A stretch of 64,000 nt of DNA from Arthrobotrys musiformis. Lineage: Eukaryota; Ascomycota; Orbiliomycetes; Orbiliales; Orbiliaceae. Positions 45,800 to 58,006 of the stretch are shown piece after piece; position 1 is the stretch's first letter, and every line of letters begins with the position of its first letter. Below the pieces are notes generated by a model. That model had not been told where the DNA came from and did no database searches. It was given only the letters and a program-made list of their open reading frames with translations. The stretch is from positions 620,001 to 684,000 of the forward strand of contig JAVHJL010000003.1 in assembly GCA_036971715.1 (NCBI GenBank), written 5' to 3'. The translations under genes were made by a program, and so were the position numbers.

Positions 45800-48700
45800 T
45801 CTTCCGTATTATAACCGACCAGCTGTGGCGGCTTGTGGCCAAAAAGAAGAGGGGGTTTCTTTTGATTGATTTTCCGGGGGTGGCTAGATTGATTAATGAT
45901 GATCGTTATTTCCCCTTCGTAACTGGAGGACCGGGAGGGAACGGCATAATATGGTTGGCCGTTTACTTTTTGTTCTCTGTTCTCCTCTTTGCTTCCGGTT
46001 CTACGATACAAATGTACTTTTAGCATGTCACGGGCGTTCACATCTTTTTCCCCCTCCCTTTGATGTTGCTTTCCTGTTATAACCTGCATCTGTTAGTTCT
46101 CCTTTGTCAATTGGTACTTTAGTGTATCCTATCCATATGTCATCATCGTCCTCGTGGGTAATGGTACAATCCAATTTTTTCGTCTGGACATTCTGGATCC
46201 GTCATCTCGCAGTGCGCTCCCTTTGAAAACCCCCCGAACCCATTGGAGGCCATTCACCTCCCCTTCCTCCCCTTTGGATGGGTACTTTTGATACCTGCAC
46301 GTAATTAAACGTCCCTGCTGGCCACTCGGTTACTCGACCATGGATATCCATGGGTAGGAGTCAGTAGCTAAACAGCTGGTGGGTAGCGGTGTTCGAATAA
46401 GCACCCCGGATTGATACCATGAGGTCAATCGATTGGATATAAACGATCGAACGATCCTTTGGAGAGGGAACCCCGAATTGGGTTTTTTGTTCTAGAAAAA
46501 GTAACCTGCGGGGCGTTTTGGATTAGTTCGTTGCTGTCAGGTACGTAATAGGATCGAGCAAGAAAATGTGGGCGTATGTGTGGTATAATTATAGTTGACC
46601 GAAGGGTGGAGAAACCTTGAGGGTTTCGGTGAGAGGTTTCGGTCGCTGGAGATTCCGACAAGGGAGATTATATTGCGTTGCGCAGACGGCGGTATTTCGT
46701 GAAAAATCATGGTTGGGCGCTTTTTTCGACGAACAAAAAATGCCGAGGTGCTTTTGGGTAATTTTGCAATTTGAGGGATATAAAAGATATTCGCCGATGG
46801 ATCACTTTTTCTGGGGGGAAATGTGAGAAAGTCAAAATTGTTTATTCGTATTTTCTAGTGGAATGGTTAGGAGTTCTCAGGACAGGCTGTAGGTGCAGCG
46901 CATGCGCACGGGGCAGGAATTAGATTCCAATTAGACGATAGAAATCAAAACACATGGGGACGAGAGAGCGGCGTTCAGGCTGCAAGATGGGTTTGAAAAA
47001 TAGGATTTCGAAATCTGAGAGCACGGAGTTTGGTAGAGTAGCGGGGGAAGACTGGGTGCTTGGATAAAAAGAGAGCTTCCTTTGCAATTTGGCTTGGAGC
47101 TCGGGCTCTTGAACTTGAAGCCAAATGCGATCGAGCTCTGCAAGAAAGATAGATAGGCATCGATAGATAACGTCGGTAAGTCGCTTAACCGGCTTATCAA
47201 GGGCCACACACAAGCCATAGCGGGGCTAGAGTGTTAGACTAGCCGGGTCATTTCCTCTGGTCATGGCTTGTGAAGTAGAAAACATGAGAGTTCCGTCGGA
47301 AAGGTAGAGTTAATCCGGCTGTACTTTTCATAGTCAAGCTAAGCAAGCTTGCAATTGAGCAGAGCGCGCCGATGAGCACCAAGACTAGGTACATAAGCAA
47401 GTATTCAAGTCAACGGTTGCGTAGACCCCGTGATCATACCCCGGACTACGGGTATCAGGCAGGCAGGGTCATGGACAAGTGACGTTGGATTCCTGAGACC
47501 TTCAGGCTGTTCGCAGGTGAGTTTAGTTAGCTGAAGTGCAAGTGGCCAATCAGGCTGACGGCTAGTAATTCTCGTTCGGAGAATTCTTTCAAGGGGACCA
47601 TGTGGATGATCCTTTGGTTTTGTTTCGCTGGGAAGCTGGAATTCCAACGAGACCGAAAAAAAAAAGCCATGTGCTGTAAAAGAATCCAGCTGAGGTTTTA
47701 GTCAACGATGTGATTTTTATGTTGGATGTCGTTGTTCTTGTGAGAGGGCGAGAAGGGGAATTGGAGTGAAAGTCTTAGTAAAAAGTTATGCAAAGGTTGC
47801 GATCATCTTGCATAAAAGGTTCTGGGCAAATTTAACAGGCCCGTTCCGTTTCTCAGATTTCTATTTTTCTACCTTTTGAACCAGCTTCCCGAAGGGCGAC
47901 CGGGATGCATCATCATATGAAAAAGAAGAGTAGACGTCAACAGCTCTCTTGGATCTTTAGCTTTGGCTGTCGATAGTTAGTATGTATTAAACGAACGAAT
48001 AGAGATGAAGAACGAGCAATTGTGGGCCGCACGCAAAAACCGAAGAAGGAAACATTACCTATTAAATGCCTCAGCCCGGTTTGGCGCATGCAGCTGCCCT
48101 TGGTCGAACGAGCGACGGTGTTAGGTCTGCTGGGACAGTCTGATAAGCCAATAAGCAGGCCTGGACGGGCAGACTGCTTCCCCGGTATCAAAAGATAAGT
48201 AAGAATTGGGAGAGCTGGGAGCGAAAGCTCGAGCTGCGAAAGGGCCCAGAACTAGTATATGCATGGAACCCATGCTTGGGAGCTGATAACTGGGGAGCGT
48301 ATAAAGCCGGAGGACGGCCCACGATGGGTAGTGTGCTTGAAAGGGAGGAATCATTTCATCTTGTTATCCTTTTCTTCTCCTAGCTTCGTCTTCATCAGTA
48401 GGGCAAATTTGAAAATATCCTTTGCGTGTATTTGATTCTGAAGAGACATATTTCACGCGTACATATATACAGTATATACGTACTATAGCGCTTCCGAGGG
48501 ACGTATCCGTGGAGGTGTCTGAATTGATATCGATATTCTTCGATACGATAACGATACGAGACACGGATATCTACTTACTTTTAGATATCCTTGCAATTAA
48601 TTGCTTCGGTGAATTTGATTGATTGAGTATAGCGCATGCTGATATATCATCGACCGGACTGAATTGAACCGAGGCACGTCGAGAACTGGCCGCTAGTTTC

Positions 48701-49026
48701 TGAATCGATCAAGTAACGACCCAGCCTCGAGACGCAACTGCAAAGATTGGACTCGATTTGCATATATATACTTTATATATATATACTCGAAGGAACGGAG
48801 AGAAGAACAACAGCGCCATCGTACCAGTATTGGTGCTTTGATCGATACACCGCGAGACCAGCGCAGTATCGATTGATACTTTTGATTTCGGTTTTGATAT
48901 TGAGATTGATATTGAGATCGGTGATCTGGGCGTGTGTAACAGAGAAAGAGAGAGAGTAACGAGTCCCCCACGTTGTAATCTGCAGAGCCTCTTTCAACCT
49001 CTCCAACAACTCCTTCAACCTTCTCC

Positions 49027-49070
49027 CATCAACATCAACATCGACATCAACATCAACATCATCAACCATC
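49027..49070 (+). repeat. ATCAAC hexanucleotide repeats upstream of KCS1
   Basis: Tandem ATCAAC/ATCGAC units followed by ATCATCAACC, in sense orientation relative to the kinase gene. A similar array lies upstream of YRA1 (15593-15636, also in sense orientation). Confidence 0.85.
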
Positions 49071-49302
49071 GCCACTATCAGAATCATCACCACCACCAGC
49101 CAATCACCTGGCTCATTTGACTTTCATCAAATCCAAATCCGACTCAACTTTGCGACTGATTTCCAAATATCGAAAGCGTGTCGTCATTGCATCCTTAAAC
49201 TTTCTAGCAACCTGCTTTGTTTGGTCAATTACCTGCTGACTAAGAGCCACACCCAAGATCTCACTGCCAAAGAAAAGAGAGCGAATTCTTTACCCCTGCA
49301 AA

Positions 49303-49358
49303 CAAGCACAAGCACAAGCACAAGCAGAAAGAAGCACAAGCAGAAGCAAGCAAGCACC
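49303..49358 (+). repeat. CAAGCA / CAAGCAGAAG repeats upstream of KCS1
   Basis: Tandem ACAAGC units, then related GAAGCACAAGCAG units; simple-sequence, probably in the 5' leader. Confidence 0.85.
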
Positions 49359-49407
49359 AGCATCTTGTCTCCCATCAAAGAAAGACAGACCGAAAGAAAG
49401 CAAAAAA

Positions 49408-49444
49408 TTTTCGAATTTTTTCGAATTTTTTCTTCGAATTTTTG
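49408..49444 (+). repeat. TTCGAATTTTT tandem repeat
   Basis: Three to four copies of a TTTTTTCGAA-type unit, containing the TTCGAA palindrome, in the KCS1 upstream region. Confidence 0.8.
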
Positions 49445-49690
49445 ACCAACTTTGGCCTTGACTTCTGCTTTGACTCTCGAAAGATAATAATAGTCATCCA
49501 CAGTCAATAACAATAATAGCCTTGGGCTTCTAGTGGAAAAACTAGTTCGATTTGATTCATTTAATTTAGCTTGCAAGCTTGCAAGCATTAACAGCCGCAA
49601 ATATTTTTCTCTCGGAGGTTTCCATCCTTCTCTTTCAATACATCCTTCCCGAATACGCTGAACGAAAACTCGCTGCTCGTCTGCTCACCA

Positions 49691-49708
49691 ATGATACCTC
49701 TCCCTTGA
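49691..49708 (+). other. upstream ORF of five codons overlapping the KCS1 start (TGATG)
   Basis: ATG at 49691 opens MIPLP and stops with TGA at 49706-49708. The final A of that TGA is the first base of the KCS1 ATG chosen here. This layout would require leaky scanning or termination-reinitiation. Confidence 0.4.
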
Positions 49709-52700
49709 TGCAATCTGACCCTTCTTCGAAATCTCCAAAGGACCACCCGGCCCCTCATGGCTACCGAATCCCTTTGAAGTCCCGAGCGTCGTCTGGATCC
49801 TCGATTTCGTCGTCGTCTGATTCTTCCTCTAAAGTCTTCTCTGTCTTCGCAAATGTCGCGAGATGGAAGCCAGGGACCAGCACCAGCACTACTTCAACCG
49901 CAGCTACGACCTCAACCACCTTTTCCTCAGCCAGGCAATCCGATCATGCGACAGGAGCTGCCACAAATTCTACTCTCACCTCCATTCCCACTACTACTAT
50001 CACGACAACCTCTACAACAGCTTCACTCTCTCCCATACCCTTGTCAGCCGACCCGATAATACCCACTTCCGACCGAGGTGACATATTTTCCATTGCTGAG
50101 CCGTCCCTTGTTCCCTTACCCACATCAACATCCAAATCCACACCCACACCCCGTCCTAGTTTCCTCCGGACGGTGTCTACAACTCCACCATCCGATACCG
50201 ATTCCGGTTCTGCAGTTGTTATTGGCTCTACACCCGCTGCAGCTGCACAAAGAGACGGCAGAGATAAAGCCTCAGGTGTGGTTACACGAATTTCCAACGC
50301 ACAGTCGCATGACTTTGACCTACCAATATCACCTCCGCCGTCGGTACCCCGCCGGTCTCTGTCGATGCCCATGGAGGACTCCCCATCACCTCGCAAACCA
50401 AAATCCTCACAGTCCATGAAGTCTATGTCACGGTTTATATTGCCGGCGTCGGTGACTCATGATACTGCTGGAGGTCTCTTGGCCGGTAACATCGGAGGCG
50501 AAGGCTTTCACAAGGTGCTGCCACCATTCATCAGCCCTGCGGAAAGTCCTAATCGGGTAGCAACACCTGATGCTGGTGGTACTGAAAGCCTGAAAAGTGT
50601 TTCCTCAAAGGAAACCCTTAAAGATGGACGGTCATCAGGCCGAACATCCAGCTTCGACTATGCTAGCCGTGCAGCTAGCGAAGATAGTTCGAGGCGAAGC
50701 CAACGAACAGATGCTTCCGAGAAGAGAAAGTCTATGGTCGGAAAAGCAATCGCTGAGGCCAAGTCAGAAACGACTTCACGCAGTCGAAAGTCCAGTCAAA
50801 CGTTGAGATTATTTAAGGAGGGAAACCCGGCCGATGATCGGGAACGGCGGGAACGGAAGGAGCGAGAGAAAATCCAACGTCTACGTGAGGCTTCAAAATC
50901 TCGGGACGATGTCTTCAACATCCCCGAAGAAGCCATTGACATCTCTCACGCGGCTTCCCGACCCGAACTTAGCTCAGGCTTCCATTCACAGGAATATTTG
51001 TCGCAAACAGATGAAGTGCCCTCAGGCAAGAGATGGGAAAAGGCACCCGCTAGCGGTGACTCTGAAGCTACTATTGTTTCTGCACCTAATACTGCTGCAA
51101 GTATATCTGATAGTTCTCAAAAGAATACCTTCCCTGCTCCTCAAACCAGTGATACCCGTGTTCCTACTGCTTCCACTGTACCATCCCATGCATCTGTGCC
51201 ACCGTCGTCGTCGCCCGTGAATAGATTGTCGTTTGGTGAGTCTGACGTCGCCAAAGATGTCGCCAAGTTCCAACAAATCCAATACCCACTTCCTCCTGGA
51301 GGGCTCACACGCCTTAGACAGCAGCAGTCCCTGTTGGAAGCTAATCTAAACGACCCATATCAGCTTTCTCCATCCGATGTTGTCGAGAAGACGACACCGG
51401 TTGAACAAGAAGTTGGACCAAAAGGGGAGACACGTGGCGCTTCTGATTCACCAAAAAATGAAGAACAAGAAAGAGAGCAAGAACAAGAAGAAGCTGAAGT
51501 GTCCCCTAGAGATGAGGATGAGGATGAAGATTCCGAGAAAGAGCAGCTGTATTCCGCCTTGTACATTCCTCACAAAACACCTTCCATTGATCCCAAAAGA
51601 CTTTCTTTTCATGATGATGGTGAGATCATGTCTGAGGGCAGTCCGTCATCTCCCGGACTGCGCCTCTCAGAGCTTGACCTCGACGACCACGAACCAACTG
51701 AATTTGAGTTCGATGGCGGCACGACGCATTTGAAAGGAAAGCGACACACTATTGACGGAAGAAGCGCAGACTTTGAGGTTAAAATAGTTGCAACAGCGGA
51801 TCAACCCGCTCATGGAGTCAAGCATCAACATGAGATATCTGTTGCCGAAGTCTTGACAACTGAAACACCCGTCTTTGACAACGGGATCACACAGGAACCG
51901 TCTTCGCTCAGTCGACACGATAGTTTCGAGTCCGATTTCGACACGCAATCCGGTTATTCCTCATTCTCGTCTTCGAGACGGAACTCTGATACAGAATTTT
52001 ATGACTCGACCGATCACGACGATTCCAATACACCCACCGCTACTCCAAAACAGGCCTCTCACTCAAAACACCATCGACACCACCACCATCATCATCACCA
52101 TCACCATCACCATCAAACCTTTACCGATAAACCCGATGCCCCACCTCCGCCACCACTTGGGGCTGTTGAATTGAAGCCGTATAACCATCAAGTTGGGGGC
52201 CATACGGCACTATATCGCTTTTCCAGAAAAGCCGTCTGCAAAAGCCTGAACAATCGCGAGAATGAGTTCTATGAGGCAATAGAAGGAACCCACCAAGAAC
52301 TCTTACAGTTCATGCCTAGGTACGACGAGGAAAACTACCCTTTAAAACTGGGCGAAATTGCTGACACATATATGTAGGTACATCGGGGTCTTGAACGTCA
52401 CTTTCCGGAAGGGACCAAAACGCAAGAAAACACGCAAGGACACCGACAAAGCTACTGGCGTTGACAAGCTCGAAAGCAGGCCAGACCAAAAGAATGCAGA
52501 TGAGGGACAACAGCCTGCACAAAAATTAAGTCTGTTCAACAGCCACTGCGACTCAAAAGGATCAAAGGATGCGGGCGCCTCAGCACAAGCTCTACCTCTC
52601 CCGCAGGTCGTTCTAGAGAATAATCGCCATATCATCCCAGAAAATCTATTCCGGTTCTCAAGTAGCGCACCGTCACATAAGGGCGCGGCCGAAACTAACA

Positions 52701-54178
52701 ACTTGCAATCTGATCATAACTACGCGAATGTCATGAAGGGATTTGCCGACCCCGGGTCGCCAGGGTTTGACTCGAATGGCACCGGGAGTCATAGCCCGAA
52801 ACGTGTCTGGGCATCGACTGGCGCCACGACAGTCAATCGGAAGCTGCAAGAACAGGTTCTAAGAGAGGTTTTTGGCGGCCCTCTATCGCACCATCACCAC
52901 CACCACCGGCATGCGCACCCAAGACACCGATCCTCCTCTTCAATATCTCATGTTCGCAGGAGCGCTGGGAGACGCAGTAGCACCGATATGGATGTCCATC
53001 GTGCTACCTCATCCGGTGGTGAAGACCTGAGAATGACGCGGTCGAAGGATGAAACCAGTGCACGCAGCGAACTCGCCGGAGAGAGTGAACCCGAACGACT
53101 TTTACGAAGGAGACCGTCGAAAAGCCGATGTACTGGGTCGCGGCGTGTGGACCGAGATCTCCCAGATGGGCACGATGATGAAGGATACAAGGGTGATATG
53201 GAAGAGGGTGGAGAGATGTTTTCTTTTGACGAGGAGTCTCACCATGTAGGAAGTTTCCAAGCCAAACCAAAATGGACAGATCGGTTGTTCGACAAGAAGG
53301 CTTCTACAGCCCCTGCTTCCCCAGTTGTAAGGCCCTCGGATAGCAAGACCCCGGAAATCCCGCCGGTCTTACCGGAACTGGATACGCAACCTGAGCCCGA
53401 GAGGCGAGAGGGACCTGTTGAAACCCCTGAGCCGAGTTCGGCTGTTCTGGCCACCCCTGAGGCCCCGGTAGATCGGGTTGAAAAATTCCTCTTGCTCGAG
53501 GATCTTACAGCAGGAATGAAACACCCATGCGTCCTCGACCTAAAGATGGGAACACGTCAGTTCGGTATTGATGCAGACGAAAAGAAGCGAGCATCCCAAA
53601 GGAGGAAGTGCAAGCTGACGACTTCGCGACAATTGGGCGTTAGACTCTGCGGGATGCAGGTGTGGAATGAAGATAAAAACGCATACCACTTTGAAGACAA
53701 ATATAAGGGACGAGACATCAAAGCGGGATCGGAGTTCCAGGCCGCTCTGGCTAGGTTCCTGCACAGCCCTGAGAACATCAAACACTTCATTCCAGTTATC
53801 TTGACGAAATTGGTGGAGTTGGAGGGGATCATCAAGGGCTTGCCTGGTTATAGATTCTATGCCTCTAGCTTACTCATGCTTTATGATGCCGGCCAAAGAG
53901 GCAAAGGTGCACAAATTGATATGAGGATCGTGGATTTCGCCAATTGTGTTACAGACGAGGAGTTGGCTCCCGAGACGAAGTGCCCGCCGAAGGATAGAGG
54001 TGGGGTGGACAAAGGATATCTCAGAGGATTGAGAGCCCTGCGTGTGTATTTCACCAAAATATTGAAAGAAACTGTGGAAGAAAGCGCAAGAGAAGAAAGG
54101 GGCGACGTGGTCATGTTTGGGAGAAGCAGGGCTATCGAAGATGTTTGGATGGATAATGACGGTGATGTTTCCACATAA
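49708..54178 (+). CDS. KCS1: inositol hexakisphosphate kinase, Kcs1 type
   Basis: Exons 49708-52319 and 52378-54178 join across a 58-nt intron (CCTAG|GTACGA...TATGTAG), giving 1470 aa. The junction FMPR|YIGVLNVTFRK is family-like. Residues 1-750 are disordered and Ser/Thr/Pro/Glu-rich. Catalytic pieces are VGGHTALYRFSRKAVCKSLN with NRENEFYEAI (about 825-855), then, after a low-complexity insertion, PCVLDLKMGTRQFG (the PxxxDxKxG signature, about 1255), TSRQLGVRLCGMQVW, FYASSLLMLYDA (SSLL) and RIVDFANC (Asp-Phe-Ala metal motif, about 1387). The enzyme makes inositol pyrophosphates that control phosphate sensing and vacuoles. A run of 12 His at residues 791-802 precedes the kinase, with a second run near 52888. 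The open frame extends upstream without ATG, so a 5' exon is possible. Confidence 0.92.
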
Positions 54179-55930
54179 AAAAACTTTACGGACTGTATAT
54201 CTGGAGGTAAGGAGCAGGCGTTTGTACATACTTGCTTGCTTGCTTGCGCTTATGCCTTTTCTGGTTGTTTTATTTTTCCGATTTCATTAATTTTCTTTTT
54301 TTATAATGTCTTGCGAACGGGAGCAGCGACTCGAGTGCAAGCTTCGTTGCTCGGATCTCATTTCTGATGACGACTGCCATACTGCTTCCTTTCTTTCTGT
54401 TTAAATTCCTCAACATTATGTCCCTTATTATTTCCTCTTCTTTGTTGATTTTCTTTAACCGGTGCCTTTGCTTTCTGCGATGTTCCTTATCTGTTTTTCA
54501 GTGTAGTATTCTGGCTTTTATTTGCTTACAAGGTGCTGGCACGGATCGTGGGACGGAAATATTTATACAACTACGCCACCATGTATTCGATTGCATCGGC
54601 TATTAACAGAAATTGACGGCGTCTTCTACTGACGGAAAAGCTTGCGGTCTTTTTTTTATATTTCTTTTTAAATTCTACCCCGTGTGCTTCCTCCAACCTT
54701 CTCCCTTTTTAAAATGTGCAGTGTTTTTAACAACGATAGGACATCATGCGCTTTTTATTTTTATCCTCGCCTTTTATGTTGCCTTTTCTTCTCGTATTGT
54801 GTTTAACTAATAGAAAAGTAATTTAAAGCTTTGGCCAGGTCTGGTTTACGAGGCAAGAAAAGTCGGCTTCTTTTTATCGTACGTGACGAAGTTAGGTGTA
54901 TTCGCGTGACCTAATCAGGAGTTCACCAATCAATGAATCGACTAAATGCACACTGGCTCAACCTCCTCAACCTCCCGTTCCAGCTTTGATCTGGGGTAAT
55001 TACGTAACTGAAGAGGGTGTACACCGGTGCTTAATTTTACGTATCATACGACTCGTGCACATATTAACGAGAGTCAAGTTGTGATATCATCCGCCCGCCG
55101 ACTTGGCTTCGATAGCCAGGCATGCCCAGATATACCTTATATGGTCCAGGTATATATGTAGACCCTGGGGCTCCGCATCTGTGCTGATTCCACCACTATG
55201 GTTGACCAAGCTACCGGGCTTCTTTCTTTCGCCCTGACAGGCCGATCTAAAAATACTATCATCATAATCTAAATTGACATTGATCACAGGGCTGAGCTGA
55301 GGATTTTTTAGAGCCCGCCGCGCCCGCGGAAATGTTAATGGTGCTGTTGACCCCAGTTCTTCGCGAACCAACACAGAGGTCGGGTGGAAAACTTTTCTCA
55401 ATTGGGAACCATTCCGCGAGCCTCTCTGTTGGATTTTAGGCGACGTTACACGCAACACAGCTTTCGGCCATGATGATAGCGCTAGTCAATAAGCTCCGAA
55501 CTGCATTCGATGCCTCCGTCTGCTGTATGGAACGATTTTACCGAAGTCCAGGGATCTGTTCTACCAGGGGGGGCTCTCTTTCGGTCCAGTGTGAATGCAT
55601 TATGTCGTATGTGGATAGTTACCTAACTTGAGGATCCTTGTCAGTGCTTGGAAGGTTGAACATCGGACCAGCCGGGCATATGCGAGGGACATATCATATT
55701 GAAATCCTGGCTTCATGAAGGCCCCTAGAGATCTTAAGACTTTAGAAGGTGTATATATATCGCTTGGATCTGCCCCGTTGTTTATCTTTTTCTGCGTCAA
55801 GCTTCAGTCTTGACTTCCACAGCTCAATACGCCCTTTCCTTTCTTATAGACATCTTAATATTTTATCCTATTGTTTCCTCTCTCCCCTTTTTGGAATTCT
55901 GCATAGCGTGCAATTTTTCTTGACAGAACC
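54179..55930. other. intergenic
   Basis: T-rich KCS1 3' flank, then DNA with a degenerate minus-strand frame at about 55,087-55,480 lacking a good start. A TATATATA run near 55752 may serve the next gene. No gene supported. Confidence 0.5.
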
Positions 55931-57317
55931 ATGAAATTTCTTTCAACATTTGCTGCGGCAGCAGTTTACGTTGCGCCTCTGGCCTTCGCGAACCCCATAG
56001 TCAATAGCTGGGATTTAATCTCGAAACGGGGCAACGATGCTAGCGCCAATGTCTGCAAGGATGTCCAATTAGTCGTCAGCATCTTGAAGCTCTATAAGGC
56101 TACCCCATTCTGCAGCACGTTTTTGGGTATCAAGACTCAGACAGTCTCTGCGACGAAGGTCTCTACGTTGCTCACAACTACGACTGTTACCGAAAACGTT
56201 TATGCGACTACTACGCAGACCGTTAAGACTGAGTAAGTAATGAAACATTATAATATTATCCTTTCGCCCATACATCTATTGGGCTTATATCGACTAACAA
56301 TTGGTTAACATGGTAGGGTTCTGACTTTCACTGATACTGTCACCGATGCTACGGTGCCTACCACAGTGGCCACCAATGTTATCACCAGTACCACGTGGCT
56401 CACCACCATAGTGACTCCAGAGCCTTCTACCGTCTACACCACCACCTATACCACTCCAGCCGGTGTCACCGCTCGTTCAGTAGCTATTGAGGAAAGGGGG
56501 GTTAAATGCGAGATCCCGTCTTACATCACAAAATACGCTTCGTCCGCGATCTCCAAGGCATGCGGCTGCCTATCCCTCACTACCCCAACCACGACTTCCA
56601 CAGTCCAAGTTGTCGAGACCAGCACCGTCACGTCCACTGTCACCGAAACTCATGTAAACACCATTCCGGTAACATACACCACTAGCACAACCGAGGTAGC
56701 CAAGGCCACCGCATTCGATCCTCAAACTGCAACTACTACCACTATCATCACTTCTTACTCCAGCTCATACCTCCCGCAAGTGACGACTACTCAAACCGTT
56801 GCAATCCCATTCAAGACACCGTATTGCGTTAATATCCTCCAAGAGAAGAAATTGTGGTACTATAAAAACCTCGTTACGACTAGAACCTTCTATGGACTCG
56901 GTATGCGCTCCGTGCCCGTGAAAGGAGACGAGGGTCTTAGCTTGTGCTGTCAAATGTGCTACGATACCCCAAATTGTAATTTGTGGAAGTAAGTCTTTTT
57001 TTTCCCTTGTCCCCTTTCTCGTAGGCCTATAACTACACCCCCTTTCGGCAACAAGCTGCTACCCCGTCGCATATATAAGAGCAGTTGTAGCTAACCGGGG
57101 GGACTTTTGGAAAAAATTTAGTTATTTCGATCGAACTAGTGGTGCTCTTTGCGAACTTGTCGGCGGTTACACTACCTATGAAACTGGCGTTTCTGCTACT
57201 TGTCCTAGGGGTATTCCCACGGACTCGACAACGACTGGGACGGGGACAAACCAAGTCAGCACCGATTCCGGGTACTACAGTAGTGGCATCGGACCGTGCT
57301 ATAAGGGTGACCTTTAG
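55931..57317 (+). CDS. secreted Thr/Val-rich protein with C-terminal PAN/apple-like domain
   Basis: Exons 55931-56232, 56317-56988 and 57122-57317 join in frame, giving 389 aa. The signal peptide is MKFLSTFAAAAVYVAPLAFA; a short domain with VCKDVQLVVSILKLYKATPF follows. A Thr/Val-rich stalk (TVTENVYATTTQTVKTE, TTVATNVITSTTWLTT and similar) is interrupted by a short Cys-containing segment, GVKCEIPSYITKYASSAISK then CGCLSL. The C-terminal part, CCQMCYDTPNCNLWNYFDR then CELVGG, has the CC-x2-C-x5-C spacing and trailing Cys of fungal PAN/apple-like modules that bind carbohydrate or protein. It is probably a cell-surface or secreted protein with an O-mannosylated stalk. The exact ligand cannot be inferred. 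Confidence 0.75.
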
Positions 57318-58006
57318 ACGATGTTTAGTTGCGGGGGGGAAGGGTGGCGTGATTTGAGAGATTGGATTGTGGCTTTAGACCTGTCTTAATTCTATTTGTT
57401 CCTATATATACTGCTATACTTAATATCTTATTTGTATTATTTATAATCAATCGCATCTTATTCTGAAAACTTTGAGTCCAGTTCTACGCGTTGTCTGTGT
57501 TGCATTATTAGATATGTATGTCTTGGCGCACGTCAGTGCTTATAAAACAATGAATAAGCTAGAATACGCTGAAGTGGCAGGTTTTGCCGGTTAGTCAGTC
57601 ACAATTCCGATGATTAAGCCGCTGACTTTGGGAAAACGACGAGAATGCTGTCGACGAACCGGGTAAAGTCCGTTGGGCCTTTGGTAAGCATCACAAATAT
57701 GCTTAAACTCGATGGGAACTGTGGATACTCCTGCGGTAGGCATCGCGGGGTATATAAAGACCCTGAGCTGGACGACTCCAATCGATTTCCTTCCATTTCA
57801 AACATCATCACTGCATTGCATTGCATATCATATATTGTCATAGATATATCGATATCAATACTATACAAAAAGCCTAAACACCACTCACTTCGACTCGATT
57901 GAATAGCGATATTATATATATCAATACATATCGTATATACGTATAAAAGTCCGCCAAGATTCTTTCACGAGTAGCAAAAAACTTCAAACCCGCCCAATTG
58001 CTCAAG
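57318..58006. other. intergenic, pirin promoter
   Basis: 3' flank of the PAN-like gene and upstream region of pirin, with TATATAAAG at 57751-57759. Nothing else supported. Confidence 0.5.
57751..57759 (+). promoter_or_regulatory. TATA box of the pirin gene
   Basis: TATATAAAG, about 250 bp upstream of the pirin start codon. Confidence 0.45.

Larger units (their letters stand above)
45800..49690. other. intergenic; KCS1 upstream region and leader
   Basis: No supported gene. The right-hand 700 nt are rich in simple repeats (listed separately) and are likely promoter and 5' leader of the inositol phosphate kinase gene. Confidence 0.5.

Noticed and set aside
49579..49707. In-frame extension of KCS1 upstream of the chosen ATG
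   Set aside because: It contains no ATG, so it is kept as leader unless a 5' exon is shown.
55087..55480. 123-codon minus-strand frame
   Set aside because: No ATG start in frame, mixed composition, and no splice or family support; possibly decayed coding DNA.
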